Shown: positions 45,407-54,629 of the stretch, piece by piece | How the letters are laid out: the number at the start of each line of letters is the position of its first letter | How positions within the stretch are numbered: the stretch's first letter is position 1 | Assembly: GCF_032397745.1 (NCBI RefSeq) | Contig: NZ_CP135921.1 | Location: forward strand, 6,374,501-6,438,500 | Reading direction: 5' to 3' | Source: Bradyrhizobium prioriisuperbiae | Lineage (GTDB): Bacteria; Pseudomonadota; Alphaproteobacteria; Rhizobiales; Xanthobacteraceae | DNA length: 64,000 nucleotides | Position numbers and translations under genes: made by a program | The notes under the pieces: generated by a model | Told to the model about the DNA's origin: nothing | Database searches by the model: none | What the model saw: only the letters and a program-made list of their open reading frames with translations

Positions 45407-45925
45407 TCAGGAGGCGCGGAGCAGGGCCTTCTTGCGCGGAGCCTTGTCCGACGCCGCTGCAACTTCCTTGACCGGCAAAGCTCCGGGGCCAGGATGGGTG
45501 TGCACTTCCTTGGCCTTCAGCGGCTCGCCGCATTCCGAGCAGACCATCACCGGATCGAAGAACTTGCCGCAGGTCTTGTGCTGATGAACCAGCGGCCGGC
45601 CACGCTCGTCGACCATGTGGATATCGCCCCAGTGCACGATGGTCATCAGGATCGGATAGAGGTCGAGGCCCTTCTGGGTCAGGATATATTCATGGCGCTT
45701 GGGGTTGGTCTGGTAGGGCGCGCGCCGCAACACGCCAAACCGCACCAGCTTTTTCAGCCGGTCTGCCAGCAGGTGGCGGGTGATGCCGAGCTTGGACTGG
45801 AATTCCTCAAACCGTCGGACCCGCAGGAAACAATCGCGCAGGATCAGCAGGCTCCAGCGGTCGCCGATCACCGCGAGGGTGCGCGAAATCGAACACGATT
45901 CTTCCTCGAGAGCATCCCACTTCAT
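45407..45925 (-). CDS. HxlR family transcriptional regulator
   Basis: A 172-residue protein, ATG 45925 with GGAG upstream; the longer reading starts at TTG. A winged helix domain covers residues ~10-105: CSISRTLAVIGDRWSLLILR, then LGITRHLLADRLKKLV and the wing. It carries an added C-terminal zinc-ribbon-like part with HKTCGKFFDPVMVCSECGEP. HxlR dimers bind palindromes. It is the only regulator inside the locus, and the gap to the divergent gene holds operator site 6. It is the best candidate for the regulator of the seven-site regulon, but this is inference. Confidence 0.88.
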   Translation of the reverse strand: MKWDALEEESCSISRTLAVIGDRWSLLILRDCFLRVRRFEEFQSKLGITRHLLADRLKKLVRFGVLRRAPYQTNPKRHEYILTQKGLDLYPILMTIVHWGDIHMVDERGRPLVHQHKTCGKFFDPVMVCSECGEPLKAKEVHTHPGPGALPVKEVAAASDKAPRKKALLRAS

Positions 45926-46139
45926 ATCGATCTCCAAACCCTAGTCCAGAAGCCCCGCCATGAGGTGCCAGGGATATGAGCTGTGTTTCCCGCGGTACCG
46001 ACGCTGCTTTCATTACCCTACAAATAGCAAATATTTCGAAAAGTGCCATTCCGAATCGGCATTCAAGTTTAGCAGGGATTGCGTATTTGCCGCTCATAAC
46101 GCTCAAAATCACGGCGATTGCCGTAAAAGCCAGATCGGT

Positions 46140-46168
46140 TTGACAGTTCTATTTTAGAACTGTATAGA
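46140..46168 (+). promoter_or_regulatory. Regulon operator site 6 with near-consensus promoter
   Basis: TTGACA (46140-46145), 17-bp spacer, TATAGA (46163-46168). The perfect palindrome AGTTCT-ATTTT-AGAACT (46145-46161) overlaps the last base of the -35 and fills the spacer. The surrounding gap 45926-46266 shows no gene. Confidence 0.85.
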
Positions 46169-46266
46169 GGGGCTATCGTTCGATGGCCGACCTGCTTGTC
46201 GGCCAGCGCCGGCTCCAGGAGCTGCGCGAATACTGACACCAACAAGGTTTTAGGGAGGAGATTGCC

Positions 46267-46887
46267 GTGGCACCCAAGGTGGAGTTTCTGTTCGACTTCG
46301 GCAGCCCCAACGCCTACCTGGCGGAAAAAGTGATCCCGTCGATCGAAAAACGCACCGGGGTCAAGTTCGAGTATGTCCCGGTGCTGCTTGGCGGGATCTA
46401 CAAGCTGACCGGCAACAGCTCGCCCGGCGACTATCTGCGCGGCATCAAGAACAAGCCGCAGCATATGCAGGTGGAGACCGAGCGGTTCATCCGCCGTCAC
46501 AACATCACGACCTTCAAGCAGAACCAATTTTTCCCCGTCATCACCCTGATGCTGATGCGCGGCGCGATCGCGGCGCAGTTCGAGGGTGTGTTCGAGCCAT
46601 ATTTCCGCGCCGCCTATCACCACATGTGGGAAGAGCCCAAGAAGATGGACGATCCCAAGATCCTGCGCGAGGCGCTGATCTCGTCCGGGCTCGACGCCGA
46701 CAAACTGATTGCCCGCTCGCAGGAGGCCGACGTCAAGAACCGGCTGCTGGAACTCACCCAGAATGCGGTCGATCGCGGCGCGTTCGGATCGCCGACCTTC
46801 TTTGTCGGCAACGAGATGTTTTTCGGCAAGGACCAGTTGCGCGACGTGGAAGAAGAAATCGTCGCGCAGAAGGCCAAAGCTGCCTAG
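46267..46887 (+). CDS. HCCA isomerase-like / kappa-class GST (DsbA family)
   Basis: A 206-residue protein. KVEFLFDFGSPNAYLAEKV has the S13 that binds GSH in 2-hydroxychromene-2-carboxylate isomerases, while SPTFFVGNEMFFGKDQL is the C-terminal family block. GTG start with AGGGAGGAG. In naphthalene pathways HCCA isomerase opens a chromene ring form to an enone. Its presence with a GST and tautomerase suggests a glutathione-dependent isomerisation in this pathway. Confidence 0.88.
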   Translation: MAPKVEFLFDFGSPNAYLAEKVIPSIEKRTGVKFEYVPVLLGGIYKLTGNSSPGDYLRGIKNKPQHMQVETERFIRRHNITTFKQNQFFPVITLMLMRGAIAAQFEGVFEPYFRAAYHHMWEEPKKMDDPKILREALISSGLDADKLIARSQEADVKNRLLELTQNAVDRGAFGSPTFFVGNEMFFGKDQLRDVEEEIVAQKAKAA

Positions 46888-46951
46888 ACTTGGCGGCATG
46901 ATATCGGACTTGGATGCGTAACCACCAATAACAAAAGACGGCTTCGGGAGA

Positions 46952-48187
46952 ATGGCGATGGCGGGACCACTGAGCGGCGTGAAGGTCATCGACCTGACGG
47001 GTGTGGTGTCAGGCCCCCTGGCCACCATGTTCCTGGCCGACCAGGGCGCCGACGTGCTCAAGATCGAGCCGCTCGGCGGCGACATCACCCGGCGCAGCCG
47101 TCAGACCATCGACAAGGCGGGGAATTTCTCCGCCTTGTTCATTTCCACCAACCGCGGCAAGCGCTCGCTCGCCATCGACATCAAGACCGACATCGGGTGC
47201 GAGGTGCTGGCCAAGCTGATCGGGCAAGCAGACGTGCTGGTGCAGAATTTCCGTCCCGGCACCATGGAGCGGCTGGGGCTCGGTTTCGAGCAACTGCGCA
47301 AGTCTCACCCGCGGTTGATCTATGTCTCGATCAGCGGCGTCGGCGACAGCGGCCCCTATGTCAAGAAGCGGGTGTATGACCCGATCATCCAGGGGCTGTC
47401 GGGCTTCGCCGACATCCAGTCCCAGCCGGTCACCAATCGCCCGCAGATGATCCGCACCATCGTTGCCGACAAGACCACGGCGATCTTTTCCGCGCAGGCG
47501 GTTTGCGCCGCGCTGTATGCGCGGGAGAAGTCGGGCGAGGGCCAGCATATCCAGGTGGCGATGCTGGACACCATGATTTCCTACCTCTGGCCCGAAGGCA
47601 TGATGCAGTACACCGTGGTCGGCGCCGAGGCGACCGCGACGGATCCGAACGACCGGCCGGATCTGGTGTTCAAGACCAGCGACGGCTACATCACCGTCGG
47701 CACCATCTCGGACTCCGAATGGCGCGGCTTCTGCCAGGCGAGCGGCGACAGCAAGCTTGCCGAGGATCAGCGGTTCGCGACCCCGGCGGGGCGTTCGGTG
47801 AACGCGACGGCGCGCATCAACCTGATGGGCGAATACATCGCCAAACATACCACCGCCGAATGGCTGGCGCGTCTCGATGCGTCGGATGTGCCCTGCGCAC
47901 CGATCCTGCGGCGTGGCGAAATCATTCACAACGAGCAGGTGATCGCGCGCGGCCTGATCGAGGAGTTCGATCAGCCCACCGTGGGCAAGGTGCGACAGCC
48001 GCGGCCGGCCGCCCGCTTCGATGTCAACGAAGCCGGCATCCAGGGGCCCGCGCCGCTGATCGGCGAGCACTCGCGCGACGTGCTGCGTGAGCTCGGTTAT
48101 TCGTCCGGTGAGATCGATGCGTTCGTGAGCAGCGGTGCTCTGCGGGTGGCCGGCGAGGCGCCGCCGCCGAAGCGTCAGGCGTCGTAG
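46952..48187 (+). CDS. CaiB/BaiF-type CoA-transferase (family III)
   Basis: A 411-residue protein. GVKVIDLTGVVSGPLATMF at the start and KIEPLGGD are family signatures; the probable catalytic Asp is D173 in RTIVADKTTA. Moves CoA between acyl-CoA and an acid without ATP. It is 64 bp after the isomerase gene with a GGGAG site (ATG 46952 or 46958). Expected to activate the substrate or a branch product by CoA exchange. Confidence 0.92.
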   Translation: MAMAGPLSGVKVIDLTGVVSGPLATMFLADQGADVLKIEPLGGDITRRSRQTIDKAGNFSALFISTNRGKRSLAIDIKTDIGCEVLAKLIGQADVLVQNFRPGTMERLGLGFEQLRKSHPRLIYVSISGVGDSGPYVKKRVYDPIIQGLSGFADIQSQPVTNRPQMIRTIVADKTTAIFSAQAVCAALYAREKSGEGQHIQVAMLDTMISYLWPEGMMQYTVVGAEATATDPNDRPDLVFKTSDGYITVGTISDSEWRGFCQASGDSKLAEDQRFATPAGRSVNATARINLMGEYIAKHTTAEWLARLDASDVPCAPILRRGEIIHNEQVIARGLIEEFDQPTVGKVRQPRPAARFDVNEAGIQGPAPLIGEHSRDVLRELGYSSGEIDAFVSSGALRVAGEAPPPKRQAS

Positions 48188-48568
48188 TCGCTGTTGCGGT
48201 GATCTGATATCCGGTCGACGGCATTTCGGTTGCTGCGGCTGGATAGTTAATTCCGATTCAGAACTTAATGGTCAGGACTGCTGTCGTATTGCGTAGGCAA
48301 TGCGATGCTGCGTGCACGTGGATGTCATCTCGCTGTCCACTGTAGCCGAGTTTATCTCCAACTCGCGTCATCGTCGCTGTGGGAGCCGAGCGCATTCACA
48401 CCCTCCATCGTCATCACCGGGCTCGTCCCGGTGATCCCGCTTAGGGACGCAGTGCGCTCCTAAGCGAGGTTGCCGGGACAAGCCCGGCAACGACAGAAAA
48501 TATGATTGTGTTTCGATGCATCGCGACCGTGGAAAATCGTCACATGCGCTTCATGCAATGGATTTCAA
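48188..48568. other. Intergenic gap with repeats
   Basis: About 380 bp before the operator of the next operon. It contains the three-hairpin repeat at 48409-48494 and no gene. Confidence 0.5.
48409..48494. repeat. Three-hairpin intergenic repeat
   Basis: CACCGGG-ctcgt-CCCGGTG, then GCTTAGG / CCTAAGC, then TTGCCGGG-acaag-CCCGGCAA. This type (GTCATCACCGGGCTCGTCCC... ) is typical for the family. It may end transcription from the CoA-transferase gene. Confidence 0.65.
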
Positions 48569-48597
48569 TTGACGGGTTCTAAAAAAGAACTTTATAT
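48569..48597 (+). promoter_or_regulatory. Regulon operator site 7 with promoter (main catabolic operon)
   Basis: TTGACG (48569-48574), palindrome GGTTCT-AAAAA-AGAACT (48575-48591) as the exact 17-bp spacer, TTATAT (48592-48597) as -10. Transcribes the six-gene operon 48655-55814. Confidence 0.8.
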
Positions 48598-48654
48598 CTC
48601 GCGCAGACATGAAGTCGTGTTCAACACGACCAGCACCATCAGCGGAGAAACGTC

Positions 48655-50238
48655 TTGACCGATTTCTACAGCATGACTGCGGCCGATCTGCTGGAAGGAC
48701 TTCCGGCGCGGGTTCACCAGGTTTACGAACCATTCGTTCGCGAAACGCCGGATCATCCGGCTTTTGTCGAAGCTGGGCGAGTGTGGACGTATCGCCAGTT
48801 CGCGGCGGCGGTCGATCAGGTTGCGAAGGATTTGACCGCGCTGGGCATCCGTCCGGGCGACCGCGTGATGATCGCCAGCGAGAACAGCGTGGCGCTGTCG
48901 GCGCTGCTGCTGGCGTCGAGCAAGCTCGATGCCTGGGGCATCTGCGTCAATCCACGGCTGTCGCCGCGCGAACTCGATCAGATCTATACCCACAGCGGCG
49001 CGCGCCGGGCGTTCTTTACCGTCGATATCTCAAAGGAAGCTGCCGATCATGCCGCGCGTCTCGGTGCGCTGACCAGCAGCATCGGCCCGTTCGGCGAAAT
49101 TGGCGTGGGCGCCTTGAACGAGGAGACCCAGGCTGAGCCCGTGCATGCCGAGGGCGCGGAGCAGGTTGCGGCGCTGATCTATACGTCCGGCACCACCGGC
49201 ACGCCGAAGGGCGTGATGCTCAGCCACGACAATCTGCTGTTCAGCGCCAAGATCTCGGGGCTCACTCGCCACCTCGCGCAGACCGATCGCATCTACGGCG
49301 TGCTGCCGATGTCTCACATCGTCGGCTTCTCCATTATCCTGGTGTCGACACTGATGTTCGGCGCCACCGTCCAGATCGAGCCGAAATATGATCCGGCGCG
49401 GCTGGCGGACGCCATTGCCAATGACGGCGTGTCGATTCTGTTCGGCGTTCCCGCGACCTATCAGCGGCTGCTGGCCTATCGGATCTCGAAAGACCTGCCG
49501 AAGCTGCCGCGGGGATCGCTGCGGCTGATGAACGTCGCCGGTGCGCCGCTCGATCTCGATCTCAAGGAACGGGTCGAGGCGGAGTTCGACCTGCCGCTGA
49601 TCAATGCCTACGGCATCACGGAATGTTCGCCCGGCATCTCGGGGGTGCGCGCCCACGATCTGCGCCAGGACGACACCGTCGGCCCGCTGATCCCGGGCAT
49701 CGAAGCGCGGCTGGTGAAGCTCGACGGTTCGATTGTCGTGCCGGGCAGTGGTGAGGTCGGCGAGCTGCACATTCGCGGCCCCAACGTCATGCTCGGCTAC
49801 TACACGTCGCCCGATTTGACCGCAAAGGCGATCGACCGCGACGGCTGGTACAACAGTGGCGATCTCGCCCGGTTCGACGGACCCTATCTCTATATCGTCG
49901 GGCGGACCAAGGAGATGATCATCCGCTCCGGCTTCAACGTCTATCCGGCGGAAGTGGAGGCGGTGCTCAATTCGCACGATCAGGTGGTGCAATCCGCCGT
50001 GGTCGGACGCGCCGTGGACGGCAACGAGGAGGTGGTGGCGTTTGTGCAACTGATGCCCGGCGCCAAGATCTCGCCGGCCGAGCTGATGATTTATGCCGGC
50101 CAGCAACTGACCTCCTACAAGCGTCCCTGCGAGGTGTTCGTGCTGGATGTGCTTCCGGCCGGCTCGACCGGAAAAATCCTGAAACATCGCCTGTGGGAAG
50201 CCGCGCGCAGCGCCGCGGTTCAGACCCCGGCGGCCTGA
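48655..50238 (+). CDS. Acyl-CoA synthetase (AMP-forming)
   Basis: A 527-residue ANL-family ligase. AALIYTSGTTGTPKGVMLSH is the AMP P-loop; YGITECSPGI and YNSGDLARFDG follow; the C-terminal lysine motif is STGKILKHRL. Activates a carboxylic acid with ATP and CoA. TTG start at 48655 with GGAG upstream; ATG 48673 is an alternative. First gene of the operon. Confidence 0.94.
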   Translation: MTDFYSMTAADLLEGLPARVHQVYEPFVRETPDHPAFVEAGRVWTYRQFAAAVDQVAKDLTALGIRPGDRVMIASENSVALSALLLASSKLDAWGICVNPRLSPRELDQIYTHSGARRAFFTVDISKEAADHAARLGALTSSIGPFGEIGVGALNEETQAEPVHAEGAEQVAALIYTSGTTGTPKGVMLSHDNLLFSAKISGLTRHLAQTDRIYGVLPMSHIVGFSIILVSTLMFGATVQIEPKYDPARLADAIANDGVSILFGVPATYQRLLAYRISKDLPKLPRGSLRLMNVAGAPLDLDLKERVEAEFDLPLINAYGITECSPGISGVRAHDLRQDDTVGPLIPGIEARLVKLDGSIVVPGSGEVGELHIRGPNVMLGYYTSPDLTAKAIDRDGWYNSGDLARFDGPYLYIVGRTKEMIIRSGFNVYPAEVEAVLNSHDQVVQSAVVGRAVDGNEEVVAFVQLMPGAKISPAELMIYAGQQLTSYKRPCEVFVLDVLPAGSTGKILKHRLWEAARSAAVQTPAA

Positions 50239-50272
50239 GTTTTCATTCCATCGTTATATCGGGAGACCTGAC

Positions 50273-51016
50273 GTGCAGAAAAGAAACGCGACAGTCGCCG
50301 TGATCGGTGCGGGAGACTTCATCGGTTCGGAAATCGCCAAGAAATTCGCCCGCGAAGGCTTTACGATCTTTGCCGGGCGTCGCAATGGCGACAAGCTGGC
50401 GCCGCTGGTGCAGGAGATCAGCAGGGAGGGCGGCACGATTTCCGCCCGCTCGCTCGATGCCCGGAACGAGGCGGAGATCGCCGCCTTCCTGTCCGATGCC
50501 GACAAGCATGCGCCGCTGGAAGTCTGCATCTTCAACATCGGCGCCAATGTCAATTTCCCGATCCTCGACACCACCGAGCGGGTGTTCCGCAAGGTGTGGG
50601 AGATGGCCTGCTATTCCGGCTTCCTCGCCGGGCGCGAGGCGGCGCGGCTGATGCTGCCGCGCGGACAGGGCAACATCTTCTTCACCGGCGCCACAGCCAG
50701 CCTGCGCGGCGGCTCGGGCTATGCGGCATTTGCCAGCGCCAAGTTCGGTCTGCGCGCCGTGGCGCAAGCAACGGCACGCGAGCTGTGGCCGAAGAACATC
50801 CATGTCGCCCATCTCATCATCGACTCCGGCGTCAACACCGAATGGGTGCGTGAGCGCCTGAAGGAGCGCGAGGGGCAGGAGGCGCTCGATAATCTCGATC
50901 CGGATCGGCTGATGCCGCCGGCCTCCGTCGCCGAGAGTTACTGGCAGCTGTACCAGCAGCCGCGCAGCGCCTGGGTGTTCGAACAGGAAATCCGGCCCTT
51001 CGGCGAGAAGTGGTAG
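50273..51016 (+). CDS. SDR-like protein with Phe at the catalytic Tyr (paralogue 3)
   Basis: A 247-residue SDR. Loop GAGDFIGSEIA; F153-A-S-A-K157 in place of YxxxK. FNIGANVNF again replaces NNAG. Very close to paralogue 2 at 40931. GTG start with GGGAGA. Sits between the synthetase and the second binding protein in the operon, so probably a pathway step at the acyl-CoA level. Confidence 0.87.
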   Translation: MQKRNATVAVIGAGDFIGSEIAKKFAREGFTIFAGRRNGDKLAPLVQEISREGGTISARSLDARNEAEIAAFLSDADKHAPLEVCIFNIGANVNFPILDTTERVFRKVWEMACYSGFLAGREAARLMLPRGQGNIFFTGATASLRGGSGYAAFASAKFGLRAVAQATARELWPKNIHVAHLIIDSGVNTEWVRERLKEREGQEALDNLDPDRLMPPASVAESYWQLYQQPRSAWVFEQEIRPFGEKW

Positions 51017-51021
51017 TGGCG

Positions 51022-52260
51022 ATGGGACCGGCGACGATGACCTCTGCACGGTTCAACCGGCGCGCGATGCTCGCGACCGTGGGCCTGATCGCCTTTGCGC
51101 CATTGACCGCGTCTTTCGCGGCGGATGAGCTTCCCGGCGTCTCCGCAACCGAAGTGAAGGTGGGGGCGACCTATCCGTTCAGCGGACCGGCGTCGCCACT
51201 CGGCAATACCGGCAAGGCGGTGATCGCCTATGTCAATCTGATCAACGACCGCGGCGGTATCAATGGCCGCAAAATCAACTATCTTGCACTCGATGACGCC
51301 TACAGTCCGCCGAAGGCGGTCGAACACGTCCGGCGCCTGGTGGAGAGCGACGAGGTGGCCTTCATGTTCGGCCAGCTCGGCACGCCCGGCAATTCCGCAA
51401 CCATTAAATATTTGAACGGCAAGAAGATCCCGGATGCCTTCATCGTCACCGGTGCGTCGAAGTTCACGGACTTCAAGGAATATCCGTACACGACGACCGG
51501 GCTGCCGAGTTACGACACCGAAGGCAAGGTGTTCGCGAAATACATCGAGCAGATGCTGCCCAAGGCCAAGATCGCGATTCTCTACCAGAACGACGATCTC
51601 GGAAAAGATTTCGTCAACGCGTTCAAGGCCTATTTCAAGGATGATTACGCCAAGCGGGTGGTGACGGCCTCCTACGAGGTCACCGACCCGACGGTGGATT
51701 CCCAGGTCGTCAATCTGAAGAACTCGGGCGCCGAAGCCTTCCTGTTCGCGGGCACGCCAAAGTTCGCGGCCCAGACGATCCGCAAGAAATTCGAGCTGGG
51801 CTGGACGCCGCTGTTCCTGTTCAACACCGTGGCAGCTTCGATCGCGTCCGCAATCCAGCCGGCAGGGGCCGATAAGGCGGTCGGCGCGATCTCGACGGCC
51901 TTCTACAAGGATCCGAACGATCCGCAGTGGAAGGACGATGCGGGCGTCAAAACCTATCGCGCCTTCATGGACAAATACATGCCTGGCGCCGACCTTGTCG
52001 ACGTGAACTATATCTTCGGCTCGATGCAGGGCGAACTGCTGGAGCAACTGCTGAAGCAGGCCGGACAGGACCTGTCGCGCGACAACATCGTGAAGCAGGC
52101 GCGGGCGATCGCCAAATTCAGCCCATCGATGATGCTGCCCGGCATTGCGGTCAACGCCGGCGCCGCCAATAGCCAGTCCATCACACAGCTTCAGCTGCAG
52201 CGCTGGAACGGTACGTCGTTCGAGCGGTTCGGTGACGTCTTGAGCGCAGATTCGCATTGA
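51022..52260 (+). CDS. LIV-type periplasmic substrate-binding protein 2
   Basis: A paralogue of the 43956 protein (same GVSATEVKVGATYPFSG opening and GINGRKINYLALDDAYSPP). The signal sequence has a Tat-like FNRRAMLATVG. Starts considered are ATG 51022 or 51037; GTG 51010 and 51016 also fit. It is nested within a catabolic operon and has no permease of its own here. Probably feeds the same LivHMGF with a related substrate. Confidence 0.88.
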   Translation: MGPATMTSARFNRRAMLATVGLIAFAPLTASFAADELPGVSATEVKVGATYPFSGPASPLGNTGKAVIAYVNLINDRGGINGRKINYLALDDAYSPPKAVEHVRRLVESDEVAFMFGQLGTPGNSATIKYLNGKKIPDAFIVTGASKFTDFKEYPYTTTGLPSYDTEGKVFAKYIEQMLPKAKIAILYQNDDLGKDFVNAFKAYFKDDYAKRVVTASYEVTDPTVDSQVVNLKNSGAEAFLFAGTPKFAAQTIRKKFELGWTPLFLFNTVAASIASAIQPAGADKAVGAISTAFYKDPNDPQWKDDAGVKTYRAFMDKYMPGADLVDVNYIFGSMQGELLEQLLKQAGQDLSRDNIVKQARAIAKFSPSMMLPGIAVNAGAANSQSITQLQLQRWNGTSFERFGDVLSADSH

Positions 52261-52272
52261 TTGGAGCCAATC

Positions 52273-53454
52273 ATGGAACTGAACCTTTCCAAAGAGGATG
52301 CCGCGTTTCGCGACGAGGTGCGCAGCTTCATCGCCGAAAATTACCCCCAGGAGATGCGGGTCGCCAATCCCGAGACCGATCTGACCAAGGAGCAGTCCTT
52401 GCTCTGGCACCGCATCCTGCACAAGAAGGGCTGGATCGCGCCGCTGTGGCCCAAAGAATATGGCGGGCCCGGCTGGTCGATCATCCAGCGCTATCTCTGG
52501 GAGCAGGAGACAGCGCTGGCCGGCGCGCTGCCGCCGCTGGCATTCAGCATCACCATGGTCGGGCCGGTGATCTACACCTTCGGCAACGCAGCCCAGAAGC
52601 AGAAATTCCTGCCGCGCATCTTGTCGGGTGACGACTGGTGGTGCCAGGGTTATTCCGAGCCCGGATCCGGGTCCGATCTAGCCTCCGTTCGTTGCAAGGC
52701 GGTGCGCGACGGCGACCACTATGTGATCAACGGCCACAAGACCTGGACCACGCTGGCCCAGCACGCGGACTGGATCTTCTGCCTGGTGCGCACCGATCCC
52801 GCCGCCAAGCCGCAGAGCGGCATCTCGTTCCTGCTGATCGACATGAAGACGCCCGGGATTTCGGTGCGTCCGATCATCACCATCGACGGCTCGCACGAAA
52901 TCAACGACGTGTTCTTCGAGGACGTCCGGGTGCCGGCCGAGAACCTGATCGGCGAGGAGAGCAAGGGCTGGACCTACGCCAAATTCCTGCTCGGCAACGA
53001 GCGCACCAGCATGGCGCAGACCGGCCGCTCCAAGCGCTATCTGAAGCAGCTCAAGAAAGTCGCCGCCTCGGAGATCCGTGTGGATGATCCCAGCGCATCC
53101 GACTTCGCCCGGGACATTGCCCGCGTCGAGATCGATCTGATGGCGCTGGAGGCGACCGAGTTCCGGATGATTTCGCAGATGGAGCGGGGCAAGGACCCGG
53201 GCGCCGCGGCGTCGCTGCTGAAGATCCGCGGCACCGAGATCATGCAGCGGGTGCGCGATCTCAGCCATCGTGCGATCGGCCATTACGGCATGGCGCTGCG
53301 CGAGCATCCGGCCAGCGACAACATCTTCGTGCCCGGGCCGGACTACGCCCACACCGTGACCGAGAAATATCTCAACACGCGCAAACTCTCGATCTACGGC
53401 GGCTCGAACGAGATCCAGCGCAACATCATCGCCAAGGCGGTTCTTGGACTCTAA
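52273..53454 (+). CDS. Acyl-CoA dehydrogenase 1
   Basis: A 393-residue flavoprotein. WCQGYSEPGSGSDLASVRCK and the FAD/substrate loops (VINGHKTWTTLAQHADWIFC); C-terminal YGGSNEIQRNIIAKAVLGL. ATG 52273 with TTGGAG 6 bp upstream (the longer reading starts at that TTG). Oxidises acyl-CoA to enoyl-CoA, passing electrons to ETF. The Q-rich family members with this C terminus include FadE-type enzymes for branched or cyclic acids. Confidence 0.93.
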   Translation: MELNLSKEDAAFRDEVRSFIAENYPQEMRVANPETDLTKEQSLLWHRILHKKGWIAPLWPKEYGGPGWSIIQRYLWEQETALAGALPPLAFSITMVGPVIYTFGNAAQKQKFLPRILSGDDWWCQGYSEPGSGSDLASVRCKAVRDGDHYVINGHKTWTTLAQHADWIFCLVRTDPAAKPQSGISFLLIDMKTPGISVRPIITIDGSHEINDVFFEDVRVPAENLIGEESKGWTYAKFLLGNERTSMAQTGRSKRYLKQLKKVAASEIRVDDPSASDFARDIARVEIDLMALEATEFRMISQMERGKDPGAAASLLKIRGTEIMQRVRDLSHRAIGHYGMALREHPASDNIFVPGPDYAHTVTEKYLNTRKLSIYGGSNEIQRNIIAKAVLGL

Positions 53455-53473
53455 CGCCGGTCAGGGATTTCTT

Positions 53474-54613
53474 ATGGACATCGAATTTACCGACGAACAG
53501 GAACTGCTGCGCTCGAGCGTACAGAAGATGCTGCGGGGGAATTACGCTTTCGAGGCGCGGCAGGGCATCGCACACAGCGAGGAGGGCTGGAGCCGGTCGC
53601 ACTGGCGCGAATTCGCCGAGGCGGGCCTGCTCTCCGCGCCGTTCTCGGAAGAGGTCGGCGGTCTCGGCGAGGGGCCGATTGCCACCATGATCATCATGGA
53701 GGAATTCGGCCGGCGGCTGGTGGTCGAGCCGTTCTTCGAGACCGTGGTGGTCGCGGGCGGCCTGCTGGAGGACGCCGGCTCGCCCGAGCAACAGCGCCAG
53801 CATATTCCGGAGATTATGTCGGGCGAGGCAATCTGGACGCTGGCCACGTTCGAGGCTGGCTCGCGCTACGACCTGCACGTGGTGGCGACCAAGGCCGAGC
53901 GCCAGGATGGCGGCTTCGTCCTGCGCGGGGGCAAGGCCGTGGTGACCGCGGCTCCGTTTGCCGACAAGTTCATCGTGTCCGCACGCACCTCCGGTGCGCC
54001 TGCGGATCGCGATGGCGTCACCCTGTTCGTTGTCGACCGCCAGTCCGCCAACCTGCATCTGAAAAGCTTCAAGACGCTGGATGGACGGCGGGCCGCGGAG
54101 GTCAGCCTGGACGGTGTTCGTGTCGAAGCCGACGCTGTTCTCGGCGGCGAAGGCAAAGCCATCGAGGTCCTCGAGCGATGCCGCGACCGGGCGATTGCCG
54201 CGTTGAGTGCGGAAGCGGTCGGCGCCATGCGTGAGCTGAACGACGCCACCGTCGAGTATTCCAAGACGCGCAAACAGTTCGGCGTGCCGCTGGGATCGTT
54301 CCAGGTGCTGCAGCACCGGATGGTCGACATGTTCGTGGCGCTGGAGGAGGGCATCTCGATGACCTACCTCTTGAACTCCGCACTGGCGGCGCGCGGCGTG
54401 CCGCAGGCGCAACTGGCGGCGGCGACCAAGGTCAAGGTCGGCGAGGTCGCGCGCCATGTCGGGGAGCAGGCGATCCAGCTGCACGGCGGCATGGGCATGA
54501 GTGACGAGCTCAATGTCGGCCACTATTTCAAGCGCCTGCTCGCCATCAACATCCAGTTCGGCGATCCGGCCTATCACCTCACCACATACGCTCGCGCGGC
54601 CGAAGCCGCCTGA
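53474..54613 (+). CDS. Acyl-CoA dehydrogenase 2 (divergent)
   Basis: A 379-residue homologue from ATG 53474. N-terminal [40 protein letters not shown]-terminal [20 protein letters not shown]. The middle lacks the usual SEP-GSD FAD loop (here [13 protein letters not shown]), so it may be the partner subunit of a heteromeric dehydrogenase with protein 1, as known for paired FadE enzymes in steroid degradation. Position directly downstream supports pairing. Confidence 0.85.
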   Translation: MDIEFTDEQELLRSSVQKMLRGNYAFEARQGIAHSEEGWSRSHWREFAEAGLLSAPFSEEVGGLGEGPIATMIIMEEFGRRLVVEPFFETVVVAGGLLEDAGSPEQQRQHIPEIMSGEAIWTLATFEAGSRYDLHVVATKAERQDGGFVLRGGKAVVTAAPFADKFIVSARTSGAPADRDGVTLFVVDRQSANLHLKSFKTLDGRRAAEVSLDGVRVEADAVLGGEGKAIEVLERCRDRAIAALSAEAVGAMRELNDATVEYSKTRKQFGVPLGSFQVLQHRMVDMFVALEEGISMTYLLNSALAARGVPQAQLAAATKVKVGEVARHVGEQAIQLHGGMGMSDELNVGHYFKRLLAINIQFGDPAYHLTTYARAAEAA

Positions 54614-54629
54614 CAACGGAGACAGAACC

